A stretch of 64,000 nucleotides of DNA from contig NZ_CP041335.1 in assembly GCF_008033135.1 (NCBI RefSeq), positions 2,051,925-2,115,924 of the forward strand, written 5' to 3'. Origin of the DNA: Chitinolyticbacter meiyuanensis (GTDB lineage Bacteria > Pseudomonadota > Gammaproteobacteria > Burkholderiales > Chitinibacteraceae). The number at the start of each line of letters is the position of its first letter. Position 1 is the stretch's first letter. The position numbers and the translations under genes were made by a program. This document shows, piece by piece, positions 8,256 through 17,458 of this stretch. A model generated the notes under the pieces. It did not search any database. It was not told where the DNA came from and was given only the letters and a program-made list of their open reading frames with translations.

Positions 8256-8279
8256 ACAGGGCCGGCTTGCCGGCCCTGT
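8256..8279 (+). terminator. Hairpin after rbsB
   Basis: 10-bp perfect stem ACAGGGCCGG / CCGGCCCTGT with loop CTTG, nine bases after the rbsB stop. The trailing T-run is weak (GCATTTGGG). It may therefore only partly stop transcription or may protect the mRNA before the regulator gene. Confidence 0.65.
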
Positions 8280-8381
8280 GCATTTGGGCTGGCGAAGTAC
8301 CAGGACAGCGGGATAGGTGTTTGCCCTGATTGCGCCTTCCTTGGTTTACACTTCGCACCTTGCTTGCCACGACCGGATGCC

Positions 8382-9380
8382 ATGAGCCAGTTCGAACGCC
8401 TGACCATCGATGACATTGCCCGCCTTGCCGGCGTTTCGCGCACCACGGCCAGCATGGTGCTCAATGGCCATGCCGAGCGCTACCGCATCGCCAAGGGCAC
8501 CATCGAGCGCGTGCAGGCTGTGGCGGCAGAGCACCATTTCCAGCCCTCGCAATCGGCGCGGGCGCTGCGCAGCAAGAAAAGCGGCACGCTGGGCCTCGTG
8601 GTGCCCGAGCTCGTCAACTACGCCCACGCCAGCCTCGCGCAGGCGTTGGAAACGCAGAGCCGCGCCGCCGGCTACCAGCTGCTGATCGTCACCAGCGATG
8701 ATGATCCCGAGCAGGAGACCGACGGCATCGCCCAACTGGTTGCGCGCCAGGTCGAGGGCCTGATCGTGGTACCGGCAAGCAACGAGGCCGAGCGCTACCT
8801 GCGCTGGAAGCCGCGTCTGCCCGTCGTGTTCGCCGACCGCCGCGTCGACGATTGCGACATCCCCTTCGTGGTCACCGATGCCGCCGGCTCGGTGACGACC
8901 CTGGTCGGCGAGGCGCTGGCTGCGGGCAGTCGCGAGGTGGTGTATTTCGGTGGTCAATCCGAGCTGTCGCCCAGCCGTGATCGCCTGGCTGGCTACCGTG
9001 CTGCACTGGCAGCCGCGCAGGTGGCGGAGCCCGACGACTTCGTGCGCCAGCGCGATTACCGCCGCAGTTCCGGCCAGGCGCTGATCGCGCAGTGGCAGGC
9101 CGAACATGGCCGCTATCCGCAGGCGCTGTTCACCGGCGCCATCACGCTGCTCGAGGGTGTGTTGGCCGAGCTGATCGCCCAAGGGGCGCTCGGCCATGCG
9201 CCACGGCTGATGACCTTCGATGATCATCCTTTGCTCGATTGCCTGCCGCTGAAGATCGCCTCGGTGGCGCAGGATGCCGAGGGCCTGGCCCGCGAGAGCC
9301 TGGCGCGCGTGATCGCGCAGATCGAAGGCAAACCGGTCGATTCCGCCTGGGTGGCGGCGCAAATCAAGCGCCGCGGCTAG
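8382..9380 (+). CDS. LacI-family regulator, Cra/FruR-like, likely regulator of the ribose operon
   Basis: 332 residues. The N-terminal LacI helix-turn-helix TIDDIARLAGVSRTTASMVL is followed by a NGHAERYRI segment. That segment, and the LGLVVPEL...YAHASLAQALE stretch, are closer to Cra/FruR than to E. coli RbsR. The effector domain is of the periplasmic-binding type (residues about 65-325). ATG 8382 is chosen; an upstream TTG at 8364 is the alternative. Its place directly after rbsB suggests it controls this operon through the palindrome at 3381-3412. Functionally it may be an RbsR, but I leave the symbol open. Confidence 0.85.
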   Translation: MSQFERLTIDDIARLAGVSRTTASMVLNGHAERYRIAKGTIERVQAVAAEHHFQPSQSARALRSKKSGTLGLVVPELVNYAHASLAQALETQSRAAGYQLLIVTSDDDPEQETDGIAQLVARQVEGLIVVPASNEAERYLRWKPRLPVVFADRRVDDCDIPFVVTDAAGSVTTLVGEALAAGSREVVYFGGQSELSPSRDRLAGYRAALAAAQVAEPDDFVRQRDYRRSSGQALIAQWQAEHGRYPQALFTGAITLLEGVLAELIAQGALGHAPRLMTFDDHPLLDCLPLKIASVAQDAEGLARESLARVIAQIEGKPVDSAWVAAQIKRRG

Positions 9381-9387
9381 TGTCGAA

Positions 9388-11430
9388 CTAGAGCTCGAGT
9401 GCCAGTGGTCCGGCGGGCATGGCGCAACAGATCAGCGCCTGCCCTGGCGTGATGGCATGTGCTGGCGTCTGCGGATAGCAGACCGAACCTTCCCATATAG
9501 TGGTGCTGCAGCTGCCGCACAGGCCGCCACGGCAGCTGTAGGGCGGGTTCAGGCCGTGCTGTTCCACCAGTTCCAGCAGCGTGCCGCCCGGTTGCCATGC
9601 GATGGTCCTGCCGCTTTTCACCAGCGTTACCGGTTGGGGTGTGGTCGGAGCCAATGCGGCGATTGGCCCATCCGGATCGGCTTCCAGTGGCTCACCCTGG
9701 GCAAAGCGCTCGTAATGGATGCGCTGGCGCTGGATGCCGAGCCCGCGCAGTACCCAATACACCTGGCGCATGAAGGCGTCTGGCCCGCATAGATAGACAT
9801 CGTAATCGTCGAGCGGCAGCAGGCTGCGCAGCAGGTCGGCATCGATCCGGCCGACGCTGTCGTGGCTGGCACCCAGCGTGTCACCCTGTGCTGGCTGCGA
9901 GTAGCGTACATGCAGCCTCAGCTGCGGCTGCAGGGCGGTGCGCTGGCGTAGCGCTGCGCCGAATGCATGTTCCGCACCGTTGCGTGCTGCATGGATGAAC
10001 CACACCGGGCGTGGCCGGTGGCGCGGGCCGGCGGGGGGCGCCAGTGCGTCGAGTAGGGCCAGCATGGGTGTGATGCCCACGCCACCGCTGAGCAGCAACA
10101 CCGGCCGGCTGCTGGCGGCGTCGAGCACGAAGTCGCCGCGGGGCGCCTGTGCGTCGATCAGCGTGCCGGGCTGCAAGGTATCGTGCAGGTATTGCGATAC
10201 CCGGCCGTCGCGCTTCACCGAGATCCGGTAGTGGCGGCCATCGGGCGCCTGCGACAGCGTGTAGGTGCGATGCAGCCGCCCCAGCTCCGGGTGATCGATA
10301 CGGATCGGCAGGAATTGGCCGGCGCGATAGCCAGCCAGTGGTTTGTCATCGGCCGGCTGCAGATAGAAGGAAGTGATCGTGGCGCTTTCCGCCTCGCGCC
10401 TGATGAGTTGCAATGGCCGGTAGGCGTTCGCTTCTACGGCCAGCGCGACGGCGCCCGCCACCGCCTGCCAGTCGCCGGTGTGATCGAGCACCGGTGAATA
10501 CGCCTGCAAGACCCAGCGCAGTGGCATGCGCTCGCGCAGCCGGATCACCCGCTCGACATGCAGTCGCACCAGTCGCTCTGCGCCGGTAAAGGCGGCGAGC
10601 TCCGCGCCATCCCAGATCACCTCGGCACGGCCGGCGATATACAGCAGGTCGCCGCGCGCGAAATCGGGAAACAGCAACCCGGCACGCGGATTGATCTCGA
10701 GATTGCCCAGCGTATTGAAATGGAAATTGCCGAGGAAATCCGGCCAGGTCAGCGTCTGCGCGTCGTCGATGCGCACAAAGCCAGGCTTGCCACCGCGGTG
10801 TGATACGTCTGAGCCATGCTGGCCCAGCGTATCGTCGTCTGCCGGCTGGCCGCTGGTGGCGATGAAAAAGGTATCTGCTCCGCTGATCTGCACGATGGCG
10901 GCCGTATCGAGCGTGGTGGCGTGTTCCGCAGCCGGCAGGGTCGCCGGCAAGCCAACGTGCTCGATATTGCGCTGCTGGATGTATTGCGGGCAGTTGCCAA
11001 AGCTGTGCTGCACGGCGATCGACAGGCCGGATTCATCGTGCGCGACAATGCGGCCGTTCATGCGGTTGCGGCGGCGGGTCTGCAGCTCGATGCCGAGCAG
11101 CCCGACCGCCGCGCCCGCACCCAGGCAGCCGTGCAGTGGATCGCCGCTGACCGTTTCTGCTGCGATGCGCAGCGTGCGTGGATCGGGGGAGTGGGTAAAT
11201 CCCGGTTCGCCCATCAGCAGCGTCGCCCATGGCTGGCCGTCTGCGTCGAGCGCGCCGAGCAGCAGCATCGGCAGTTGCGCAAAGAAGCTGCGGTGCTGCT
11301 CGGGCATGTAGTCCCGCACCACCTGCCGGCCGATGGCCTCGACCTTGTCGCGCACGCCGACCCGGCGCTGCACCGTCTGTTCTCCGGGGTGGAACGGGGA
11401 CGCCTGGTGGGACCAGCCGGGCAGGGCCAT
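9388..11430 (-). CDS. PNPOx-like / ferredoxin-reductase / 2Fe-2S three-domain fusion oxidoreductase
   Basis: 680 residues. Residues about 40-300 are a pyridoxamine-phosphate-oxidase-like flavin-binding split barrel (PQYIQQRNIEHVG, NFHFNTLGNLEINPRAGLLFPDF). Residues about 338-580 are an FNR-type FAD/NAD(P)H reductase, with FAD motif RTYTLS (388-393) and nucleotide-binding LLLSGGVGITPML. Residues about 600-680 are a plant-type 2Fe-2S ferredoxin with Cys633, Cys638, Cys641 and Cys668 or 669 (C-x4-C-x2-C-x26/27-C). Electrons should run NAD(P)H to FAD to Fe-S, but the acceptor is unknown. The ATG at 11430 lies 12 bases after the glutathione S-transferase gene, giving one operon. It is convergent with the LacI-type gene. 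Confidence 0.9.
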   Translation of the reverse strand: MALPGWSHQASPFHPGEQTVQRRVGVRDKVEAIGRQVVRDYMPEQHRSFFAQLPMLLLGALDADGQPWATLLMGEPGFTHSPDPRTLRIAAETVSGDPLHGCLGAGAAVGLLGIELQTRRRNRMNGRIVAHDESGLSIAVQHSFGNCPQYIQQRNIEHVGLPATLPAAEHATTLDTAAIVQISGADTFFIATSGQPADDDTLGQHGSDVSHRGGKPGFVRIDDAQTLTWPDFLGNFHFNTLGNLEINPRAGLLFPDFARGDLLYIAGRAEVIWDGAELAAFTGAERLVRLHVERVIRLRERMPLRWVLQAYSPVLDHTGDWQAVAGAVALAVEANAYRPLQLIRREAESATITSFYLQPADDKPLAGYRAGQFLPIRIDHPELGRLHRTYTLSQAPDGRHYRISVKRDGRVSQYLHDTLQPGTLIDAQAPRGDFVLDAASSRPVLLLSGGVGITPMLALLDALAPPAGPRHRPRPVWFIHAARNGAEHAFGAALRQRTALQPQLRLHVRYSQPAQGDTLGASHDSVGRIDADLLRSLLPLDDYDVYLCGPDAFMRQVYWVLRGLGIQRQRIHYERFAQGEPLEADPDGPIAALAPTTPQPVTLVKSGRTIAWQPGGTLLELVEQHGLNPPYSCRGGLCGSCSTTIWEGSVCYPQTPAHAITPGQALICCAMPAGPLALEL

Positions 11431-11441
11431 GGTGATCTGCT

Positions 11442-12080
11442 CTAAGCGGCAAGGCCGACGGGCGTCGCAGCCATCGGAACAAAGCCCGGCAACGATTCGA
11501 CGCGTGAGAGCCAACCGCGCAGCCGCGGGTAGTCCGCCAGCGCAATGCCGCCTTCCGGCGCATGTGCGAGATAGCTGTAGCAGGCGATGTCGGCCAGCGT
11601 GGCGCTCGGGCCGGCGAGGAAGTCGTGCTGTGCGAGCTCGCTCTCGATCACCGCCAGCAGTGCATGGCTGCGGGCGATGAGCTCGGCAAGGTCGAGCTTG
11701 GCACCGAACACGTTGACGCGGCGTGCGGCGGCAGGGCCGGTGGCGATCTGGCCTGCCGCTACAGAGAGCCAGCGCTGCACTTGCGCTGCACCAACGGCAT
11801 CGTACGGCAGCCAGCGACCGTCATCGTAGCGATGCGCGAGGTAGACCAGGATGGCGTTGGAATCGGCGAGCACGGTGCCGTTGTCGTCGATCACCGGCAC
11901 CTGGCCGAAGCGATTGAGCGCAAGGAAGGCCGGTTGCTTGTGCTCGCCACCGGCGAGGTCGATGTCGATCGTTTCATAGGGCAGTTGCAGCAGCGACAAC
12001 ATCAGCTCGATGCGATGGCTGTGCCCTGAGAGGCGATAGCGGTACAGGCGGATGGGGTGTTGCGGCTGCGAGACGGGCAT
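11442..12080 (-). CDS. Glutathione S-transferase family protein
   Basis: 212 residues. The N-terminal thioredoxin-fold GST domain holds RLSGHSHRIELMLSLL (Ser in the catalytic region), the cis-Pro motif GQVPVIDD and the glutathione-contacting LADSNAILVYLA. The C-terminal helical domain includes LAGPSATLADIACYSYLAHAPEGG. The start MPVSQ follows GGAG; an upstream in-frame start at 12113 lacks a ribosome site. It conjugates or exchanges glutathione on electrophiles; the substrate is unknown. It is co-transcribed with the fusion oxidoreductase and divergent from a LysR gene, which suggests a small detoxification unit. Confidence 0.92.
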   Translation of the reverse strand: MPVSQPQHPIRLYRYRLSGHSHRIELMLSLLQLPYETIDIDLAGGEHKQPAFLALNRFGQVPVIDDNGTVLADSNAILVYLAHRYDDGRWLPYDAVGAAQVQRWLSVAAGQIATGPAAARRVNVFGAKLDLAELIARSHALLAVIESELAQHDFLAGPSATLADIACYSYLAHAPEGGIALADYPRLRGWLSRVESLPGFVPMAATPVGLAA

Positions 12081-12161
12081 GGTGTTCTCCAGGAGGCAAT
12101 GTGTTTGATGCATTCTGGATAGATTCTATTGCGGAATAAATATGCGATTTTCGATTTGACT

Positions 12162-12180
12162 GATCCATTATGTGGATCAA
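12162..12180. promoter_or_regulatory. Inverted repeat in the LysR / GST divergent promoter
   Basis: TGATCCA (12162-12168) and TGGATCA (12174-12180) are exact complements separated by TTATG. The symmetric T...A ends and the position between divergent genes fit a LysR-type binding box. It lies 40 bases before the LysR start and about 80 bases upstream of the GST start. Confidence 0.6.
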
Positions 12181-12219
12181 TCATGGTGGCCACCCAAGGC
12201 TAACCAGCGAGGCGCTGCC

Positions 12220-13119
12220 ATGGACAAGCTGCGCGCGATGCAGACCTTCGTTGCCATCATCGAGCACGGCAGCCTGACTGCTGCGGCGCGGGCGCTTGCT
12301 TCGTCGCTGCCGGTGATGGTGCGCACGCTGGCGCAGTTGGAGGACCACCTCGGTGTGCGGCTGCTCAATCGCACCACCCGCCGGCTGGCGCTGACCGAGG
12401 AGGGGCAGGCTTACCTGGAAAGCTGCCGCGACATCCTGGCCGCAGTCGACGGCGCCGAGCATCGCCTGCAGGACCGGCGCGCACAGGCGAGTGGTCTGAT
12501 CACGGTGACGGCATCGGTGCTGTTCGGCCAGATGCATGTGGCACCGGCCATTCAGCGCTTTCTGGTCGCGCACCCGGCCATGCAATGCCGCTTGTTGTTG
12601 CTCGATCGGGTGGCGAATTTGCTGGAGGAGGGGATCGACGTCGGCATCCGTATCGGCCCGCTCGATGATTCGACCCTGGTGGCACGCCCCATCGGCATGG
12701 TGCAGCGGCTGGTCGTTGCCAGCCCGGATTTTGTCGCGCGCCATGGCGCGCCCGAATCGCCGGACGCGCTGGCGCGCTACAACTGCATCCGCTTCACCGG
12801 CAATGGCCGGATGACCTGGTCCTTGCTGGTGCGCGGCAAGCCTTGCGCGGTACCGGTCAGTGGCAATTTCGAATGCAACCAGGGTATGCCGGCGCTGGAG
12901 GCCTGTCTTGCCGGCCTGGGGCTGGGCCAGTTTCTCAGTTACCAAGTCGTGGAGCACATCCGGGCCGGCCGCTTGGTGCCGCTGCTGACGGACTGTCTGG
13001 CACCGGCGCAGCCGATCAATGTGGTCTATCCGCACGCAGGCCTGCTGCCAGCGCGCATCCGCGTGTTCGTCGACTGGATACGGCAATCCGTTGGTGAAAC
13101 GGCCTTCAGTTTGGATTGA
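12220..13119 (+). CDS. LysR-family transcriptional regulator
   Basis: 299 residues, standard LysR length. The N-terminal winged helix-turn-helix is MDKLRAMQTFVAIIEHGSLTAAARAL...LLNRTTRRLALTEEGQAYLE. The C-terminal substrate-binding domain covers residues about 90-295 and resembles the group around PhnR/DsdC-like regulators of unknown ligand. MDKLRAMQ is chosen as start because LysR proteins begin just before this helix; earlier codons add an unrelated tail. Divergent from the GST and fusion oxidoreductase genes, which it probably activates through the repeat at 12162-12180. Confidence 0.92.
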   Translation: MDKLRAMQTFVAIIEHGSLTAAARALASSLPVMVRTLAQLEDHLGVRLLNRTTRRLALTEEGQAYLESCRDILAAVDGAEHRLQDRRAQASGLITVTASVLFGQMHVAPAIQRFLVAHPAMQCRLLLLDRVANLLEEGIDVGIRIGPLDDSTLVARPIGMVQRLVVASPDFVARHGAPESPDALARYNCIRFTGNGRMTWSLLVRGKPCAVPVSGNFECNQGMPALEACLAGLGLGQFLSYQVVEHIRAGRLVPLLTDCLAPAQPINVVYPHAGLLPARIRVFVDWIRQSVGETAFSLD

Positions 13120-13128
13120 GCGGCCATG

Positions 13129-13154
13129 AAAAAGCCCCGCATGACTGCGGGGCT
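13129..13154 (-). terminator. Terminator of guaB
   Basis: Stem AGCCCCGC (13133-13140) / GCGGGGCT (13147-13154), loop ATGACT. On the minus strand it is followed by TTTTT. It lies 20 bases after the guaB stop and also ends the convergent LysR gene. Confidence 0.85.
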
Positions 13155-13173
13155 CTGTGGCACGGCCGGGCGA

Positions 13174-14640
13174 TCATTCCATCCGGTAGTTCGGCGCTTC
13201 CTTGGTGATCTGCACGTCGTGCACATGCGATTCGCGGATGCCGGCCGAGGTGATCTCCACGAACTCCGCCTTGGCGTGCATGTCGGCGATGCTGGCGCAG
13301 CCGAGGTAGCCCATGCACGAGCGGATGCCGCCAACCAGCTGGTGCACAATGGCCGTCATCGGGCCCTTGTAGGGCACGCGGCCTTCGATGCCTTCCGGCA
13401 CTAGCTTCTCGACGTTGGCGGTGTTCTCTTCCTGGAAGTAGCGATCTGACGAGCCTTGCTGCATCGCGCCGAGCGAACCCATGCCGCGGTAGCTCTTGTA
13501 CGAGCGGCCCTGGTACAGCTCGACTTCACCCGGGGCTTCCTCAGTGCCGGCGAACAGGCCACCCAGCATCACGCAGTGGGCGCCGGCAGCCAGCGCCTTG
13601 GCAATGTCGCCCGAGAAGCGGATGCCACCGTCGGCAATCAGCGGCACGCCGGTGCCGGCAAGCGCCTCGGCGACATTGGCGACCGCGGAGATCTGCGGCA
13701 CACCAACGCCAGCAACGATACGGGTGGTGCAGATCGAACCGGGGCCGATGCCGACCTTGACGCCATCAGCGCCGGCTTCGACCAGCGCCAGTGCGGCGGC
13801 GGCGGTGGCGATGTTGCCGCCAATCACCTGTACCTGCGGGAAGGTACGCTTGACCCAGCGTACACGGTCGATGACGCCCTGGCTGTGGCCGTGCGCGGTA
13901 TCAACGACGATGACGTCGACGCCGGCTTCGACCAGCAGTGCCGCGCGCTCCTCGGTGTCGCCACCGGTACCGACCGCAGCACCGACCAGCAGGCGGCCAT
14001 GGCTATCCTTGGCGGCGTTCGGATGCTCGGTCTTCTTGACGATGTCCTTGACGGTGATCAGGCCCTTGAGGCGGAAGCCGTCGTCGACGACCAGCACGCG
14101 CTCCAGGCGGTGCGTGTGCATCAGCTCGCGCGCTTCGTCGATGCTGGCACCTTCCTTCACGGTGACCAGGCGATCCTTGGGCGTCATGATCGACGCCACC
14201 GGGGCATCGAGCCGCGATTCGAAGCGGATGTCGCGGTTGGTGACGATGCCGACCACTTGGCCGCTGGCGTCGAGCACCGGCAGGCCGGAAATCTTGTGCT
14301 GGCGGGTGATGGCGAGCACGTCGCGCACCGACATTTCGGGGCGGACGGTGATCGGATCCTTGACGATGCCCGATTCGTGACGCTTGACCTTGGCTACTTC
14401 CTGCGCCTGGTTCTTGGCCGGCATGTTCTTGTGCATGATGCCGATGCCGCCTTCCTGCGCGATGGCGATAGCCAACCGGGCCTCGGTCACGGTATCCATG
14501 GCGGCAGAGATCAGGGGCAGGTTGAGCTGGAGGTCGCGGGTCAGGCGGGTGGAGAGGCTAACGTCGCGGGGCAGGACGCTGGAATGGGCGGGAACGAGCA
14601 GGACGTCGTCGAAGGTCAGAGCTTTCTGAACAATACGCAT
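13174..14640 (-). CDS. guaB: IMP dehydrogenase
   Basis: 488 residues, same as E. coli. It converts IMP to XMP with NAD+, the committed step to GMP. N-terminal barrel part: [13 protein letters not shown] and [30 protein letters not shown] Bateman pair of CBS domains spans about residues 95-205. The catalytic loop [17 protein letters not shown] contains the nucleophilic Cys, and the phosphate/base site has [13 protein letters not shown]. The ATG at 14640 gives the family N-terminus [10 protein letters not shown]; a TTG three codons upstream is not needed. Monocistronic with its own terminator. guaA is not in the window. Confidence 0.97.
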   Translation of the reverse strand: MRIVQKALTFDDVLLVPAHSSVLPRDVSLSTRLTRDLQLNLPLISAAMDTVTEARLAIAIAQEGGIGIMHKNMPAKNQAQEVAKVKRHESGIVKDPITVRPEMSVRDVLAITRQHKISGLPVLDASGQVVGIVTNRDIRFESRLDAPVASIMTPKDRLVTVKEGASIDEARELMHTHRLERVLVVDDGFRLKGLITVKDIVKKTEHPNAAKDSHGRLLVGAAVGTGGDTEERAALLVEAGVDVIVVDTAHGHSQGVIDRVRWVKRTFPQVQVIGGNIATAAAALALVEAGADGVKVGIGPGSICTTRIVAGVGVPQISAVANVAEALAGTGVPLIADGGIRFSGDIAKALAAGAHCVMLGGLFAGTEEAPGEVELYQGRSYKSYRGMGSLGAMQQGSSDRYFQEENTANVEKLVPEGIEGRVPYKGPMTAIVHQLVGGIRSCMGYLGCASIADMHAKAEFVEITSAGIRESHVHDVQITKEAPNYRME

Positions 14641-14786
14641 GGGGCGCAATCCTCGGGGCGCAAAAATCGATTATACCGGTCTGTTGCTTTCAAGGCTACG
14701 GTTGGCTCCGCAGGACATACGGCGATTGCATGCCAGCGTGCTGCCCGCTAGCGTGTAAGGAAGGATAGTCAGCAAACGGGGGGATC

Positions 14787-15959
14787 ATGGGCATGCGACA
14801 GCCGCCGTGCGCGGGGCGTACGGCACTTATCCTTTCTGGCGGTGGCGCTCGCGCGGCCTACCAGGTGGGTGTGCTGCTCGCCATTGCCCGGCTGAGCCCG
14901 CGCCACAGCGGCAATCCCTTTCCCATCCTGTGCGGCACTTCGGCCGGCGGCATCAATGCCGCGGCACTGGCTGCGGGCGCCGATGATTTCCATCACGCGG
15001 TGCGTGAACTGGCACGCGCCTGGTTACAGCTCACGCCGGAGCAGGTCTATCGGGCTAGCATGCCGGCGTTGTTCGGGCGCGCCGCGCACTGGGTGGTGTC
15101 GTTGCTGGTCGGTGGCCTGGGCCGGTACAACCCGCGCTCCTTCCTCGACAACCGGCCACTGGGGCAGTTGCTCGGCCGCATGATCGATTTCGCCGGGATC
15201 GACCGTAGCATCCAGCTTGGGTATCTGCGGGCGCTGGCAATCACGGCATCGGGCTATACCTCCGGTCAGTCGGTCAGCTTCTTTCAGGGCTGCGATGCGC
15301 TGGAGGGCTGGCAGCGCGCCCAGCGCATCGGCACCCGCACACAGATTGGTGCCGAGCACCTGCTGGCGTCCAGCGCGATTCCCTTCGTCTTTCCCGCTGC
15401 CCATCTCAACCGTGAATACTTCGGCGACGGCTCGGTACGACAGGTGGCGCCAATCAGCCCGGCCATCCACCTGGGAGCGGAACGGGTGCTGGTGATCGGT
15501 GTAGCGCCGCAGCGCGAGGAGCCGCCGCCGCGCGAACGCGTGGTGGCTTATCCGCCGATTGCCCAGGTGGCGGGGCACCTGCTCGACAGCATTTTCATTG
15601 ATGGGCTGGAGGCTGATCTGGAACGGGTGCGCCGCATCAACCGTACCGTCGGCCTGTTGCCGGAGTCCGAACGGGTGCGGTTGGGGTTGCGGCCGATCGA
15701 GGTGTTCAGCATCACGCCGAGCCGGCCGCTGGAACGGTTGGCCATGCCGCACCGCTCCACCTTTCCGCCCGGATTGCGCTTCATGTTGAGCGGGCTTGGC
15801 GCGTTCCGCCGCCAGGGCACGGTGGTGGCGAGCTACGTGTTGTTTCACCACGAATACACGCGGCAGCTGATCCGCTTGGGTTATCGCGATGCGATGGTCC
15901 AGCGTACGGCCCTGACCGAGTTCCTGTCCGCTGGCCAGCGCGTTACAATCGCCGATTGA
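14787..15959 (+). CDS. Patatin-like phospholipase
   Basis: 390 residues. Patatin alpha/beta-hydrolase-like fold with oxyanion loop LSGGGARAAY (residues 17-25), nucleophile elbow GTSAG with Ser52 (50-54), and catalytic Asp in GDGSVRQ (Asp214). The DG-S instead of DG-A/G is a small variation. No signal peptide is visible, so it is likely a cytoplasmic or membrane-associated lipid acyl hydrolase. Substrate unknown. The start follows GGGGGGATC. It is divergent from guaB (146-base gap), and dsbB begins 21 bases after its stop, so the two may be co-transcribed. Confidence 0.9.
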   Translation: MGMRQPPCAGRTALILSGGGARAAYQVGVLLAIARLSPRHSGNPFPILCGTSAGGINAAALAAGADDFHHAVRELARAWLQLTPEQVYRASMPALFGRAAHWVVSLLVGGLGRYNPRSFLDNRPLGQLLGRMIDFAGIDRSIQLGYLRALAITASGYTSGQSVSFFQGCDALEGWQRAQRIGTRTQIGAEHLLASSAIPFVFPAAHLNREYFGDGSVRQVAPISPAIHLGAERVLVIGVAPQREEPPPRERVVAYPPIAQVAGHLLDSIFIDGLEADLERVRRINRTVGLLPESERVRLGLRPIEVFSITPSRPLERLAMPHRSTFPPGLRFMLSGLGAFRRQGTVVASYVLFHHEYTRQLIRLGYRDAMVQRTALTEFLSAGQRVTIAD

Positions 15960-15980
15960 AAAAAACAATCGGGAGTGCCA

Positions 15981-16493
15981 ATGCGCTGGCGTGTGCCCTT
16001 TCTGCTGTTGTTCCTGGCGTGCGTCGGCATGATCGCCTTCGCGCTGTATCACCAGTATGTGAACTGGGTGATGCCGTGCCTGATGTGCGTCTACCAGCGG
16101 CTAGCGGTGATCGCGTTCGGACTGGTGTCGCTGCTGGCCACGATCTGGTTGCCGCGCAGCCGGGCAGGCGTGGCGGTGGTCGGCGCGCTGCTGAGCACCG
16201 CGGCGCTGTTTGGCGCGGGTTCCGCGGCCTGGAACATCCGACTGCAATATGGCCCGCGTGATCCCAGCCTCGCCTGCGGTTCCAGCCTGCCGTTCCCCAT
16301 CGATCTGAATGCCCCCGGGTGGCCGGAGTGGTTCGTGGCGCTGATCCGTCCGGTGGGCGATTGCAGCCAGGTGGATTTCACGCTGTTTGGCGTATCGGTG
16401 CCGATCTGGACACTGCTCACTTGCATCACGCTCTTGGCGATCACTTTCGTGCTGTGCCGCTTGCGTTGGCGCGAGCTGGGAGCGCGCGCATGA
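15981..16493 (+). CDS. dsbB: Disulfide bond formation protein B
   Basis: 170 residues with four membrane helices. It re-oxidises periplasmic DsbA and passes electrons to quinones. The first Cys pair CLMC is at 33 and 36, beside helix 2. The second periplasmic pair is Cys99 and Cys128. ATG 15981 is preferred over a GTG six bases upstream because it has GGGAG at good spacing. The stop overlaps the oxyR start (ATGA), so dsbB and oxyR are translationally coupled. That joins periplasmic oxidation with peroxide sensing. Confidence 0.94.
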   Translation: MRWRVPFLLLFLACVGMIAFALYHQYVNWVMPCLMCVYQRLAVIAFGLVSLLATIWLPRSRAGVAVVGALLSTAALFGAGSAAWNIRLQYGPRDPSLACGSSLPFPIDLNAPGWPEWFVALIRPVGDCSQVDFTLFGVSVPIWTLLTCITLLAITFVLCRLRWRELGARA

Positions 16494-17431
16494 CGCTGAC
16501 GGAACTGCGCTATATCGTTGCCGTGGCGCGTGAGCGCCACTTCGGCCGTGCCGCGGCGAGTTGCTTTGTTTCGCAGCCGACGCTGTCGGTGGCGGTGAAA
16601 AAGCTGGAGGACGAACTCGGCGTGACGCTGTTCGAACGCTCGGCCGGCGATGTGACGCTGACGCCGATCGGCGAGCGCATCGTCGAGCAATCGCAGGCGG
16701 TGCTCGAGGAAGTGCAGGTGATCAAGCAGCTGGCCGAGCAGGGCAAGGACCCGCTGGCCGGGCCGTTGCGCCTTGGCATGATCTACACCATCAGCCCCTA
16801 TTTGCTGCCGCACCTGATCCCGGCGCTACGCGAACGCGCGCCGCAGATGCAGATCCTGCTGGAAGAGAACTACACCTCGCGGCTGGCGGAGATGCTGAAG
16901 CAGGGCGAGATCGACGTGGCCATCGTCGCCGAGCCGTTTCACGAGAGCGGCATCGTCACCCAGGCGGTGTACGACGAACCCTTCGTTGTCGCTACGCCGA
17001 AGGGCCACGCTTGGGAGCGTCAGGACGTGGTCGATTCGGAGCAGCTCTCCGAGGAGAACGTGCTGCTGCTGTCGCCGGGCAACTGCTTTCGCGACCATGT
17101 GCTGCAGACCTGCCCGGATCTCAACCGCGAATCGGTGTCGGCCGGCAGCAGCCTGCAGCGTACCTTGCAGGGTTCTTCGCTGACCACCATCCGCCATATG
17201 GTGGCTGGTGGTATCGGCGTGACGGTACTGCCGATCACCTCGGTGACCACGGCTGACGACGCGCTGCTCACCATACGCCCGTTCGCCGAGCCGGTGCCGA
17301 CCCGTCGCGTGGTGCTGGCGTGGCGCAAGAACTTCCCGCGCGCCGCAGCCGTGGGCGCAGTGCGTCAGGCCGTGCTGGCGGCTCCATTGCCTGGTGTCGA
17401 ATACCTGCCCGAAGCAACGGCCAGCGCCTGA
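16490..17431 (+). CDS. oxyR: Peroxide-sensing regulator OxyR
   Basis: 313 residues, LysR family. Helix-turn-helix LRYIVAVARERHFGRAAASCFVSQPTLSVAVKKLE at the N-terminus. The redox-active cysteines align at exactly the E. coli positions, Cys199 and Cys208, in the segment PGNCFRDHVLQTC. This separates it from generic LysR proteins. On oxidation by H2O2 it should form a disulfide and activate antioxidant genes. The longer upstream frame is discarded because MTLTELRYIV is the family start and overlaps the dsbB stop. Confidence 0.95.
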   Translation: MTLTELRYIVAVARERHFGRAAASCFVSQPTLSVAVKKLEDELGVTLFERSAGDVTLTPIGERIVEQSQAVLEEVQVIKQLAEQGKDPLAGPLRLGMIYTISPYLLPHLIPALRERAPQMQILLEENYTSRLAEMLKQGEIDVAIVAEPFHESGIVTQAVYDEPFVVATPKGHAWERQDVVDSEQLSEENVLLLSPGNCFRDHVLQTCPDLNRESVSAGSSLQRTLQGSSLTTIRHMVAGGIGVTVLPITSVTTADDALLTIRPFAEPVPTRRVVLAWRKNFPRAAAVGAVRQAVLAAPLPGVEYLPEATASA

Positions 17432-17458
17432 TCTTTTCCTACTGAATCCGGAGTACCC

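Noticed and set aside
9378..9392. CTAGT/ACTAG mini-hairpin between the convergent LacI-type and fusion oxidoreductase genes
   Set aside because: Only 5 bp with no T-run; too weak to call a terminator.
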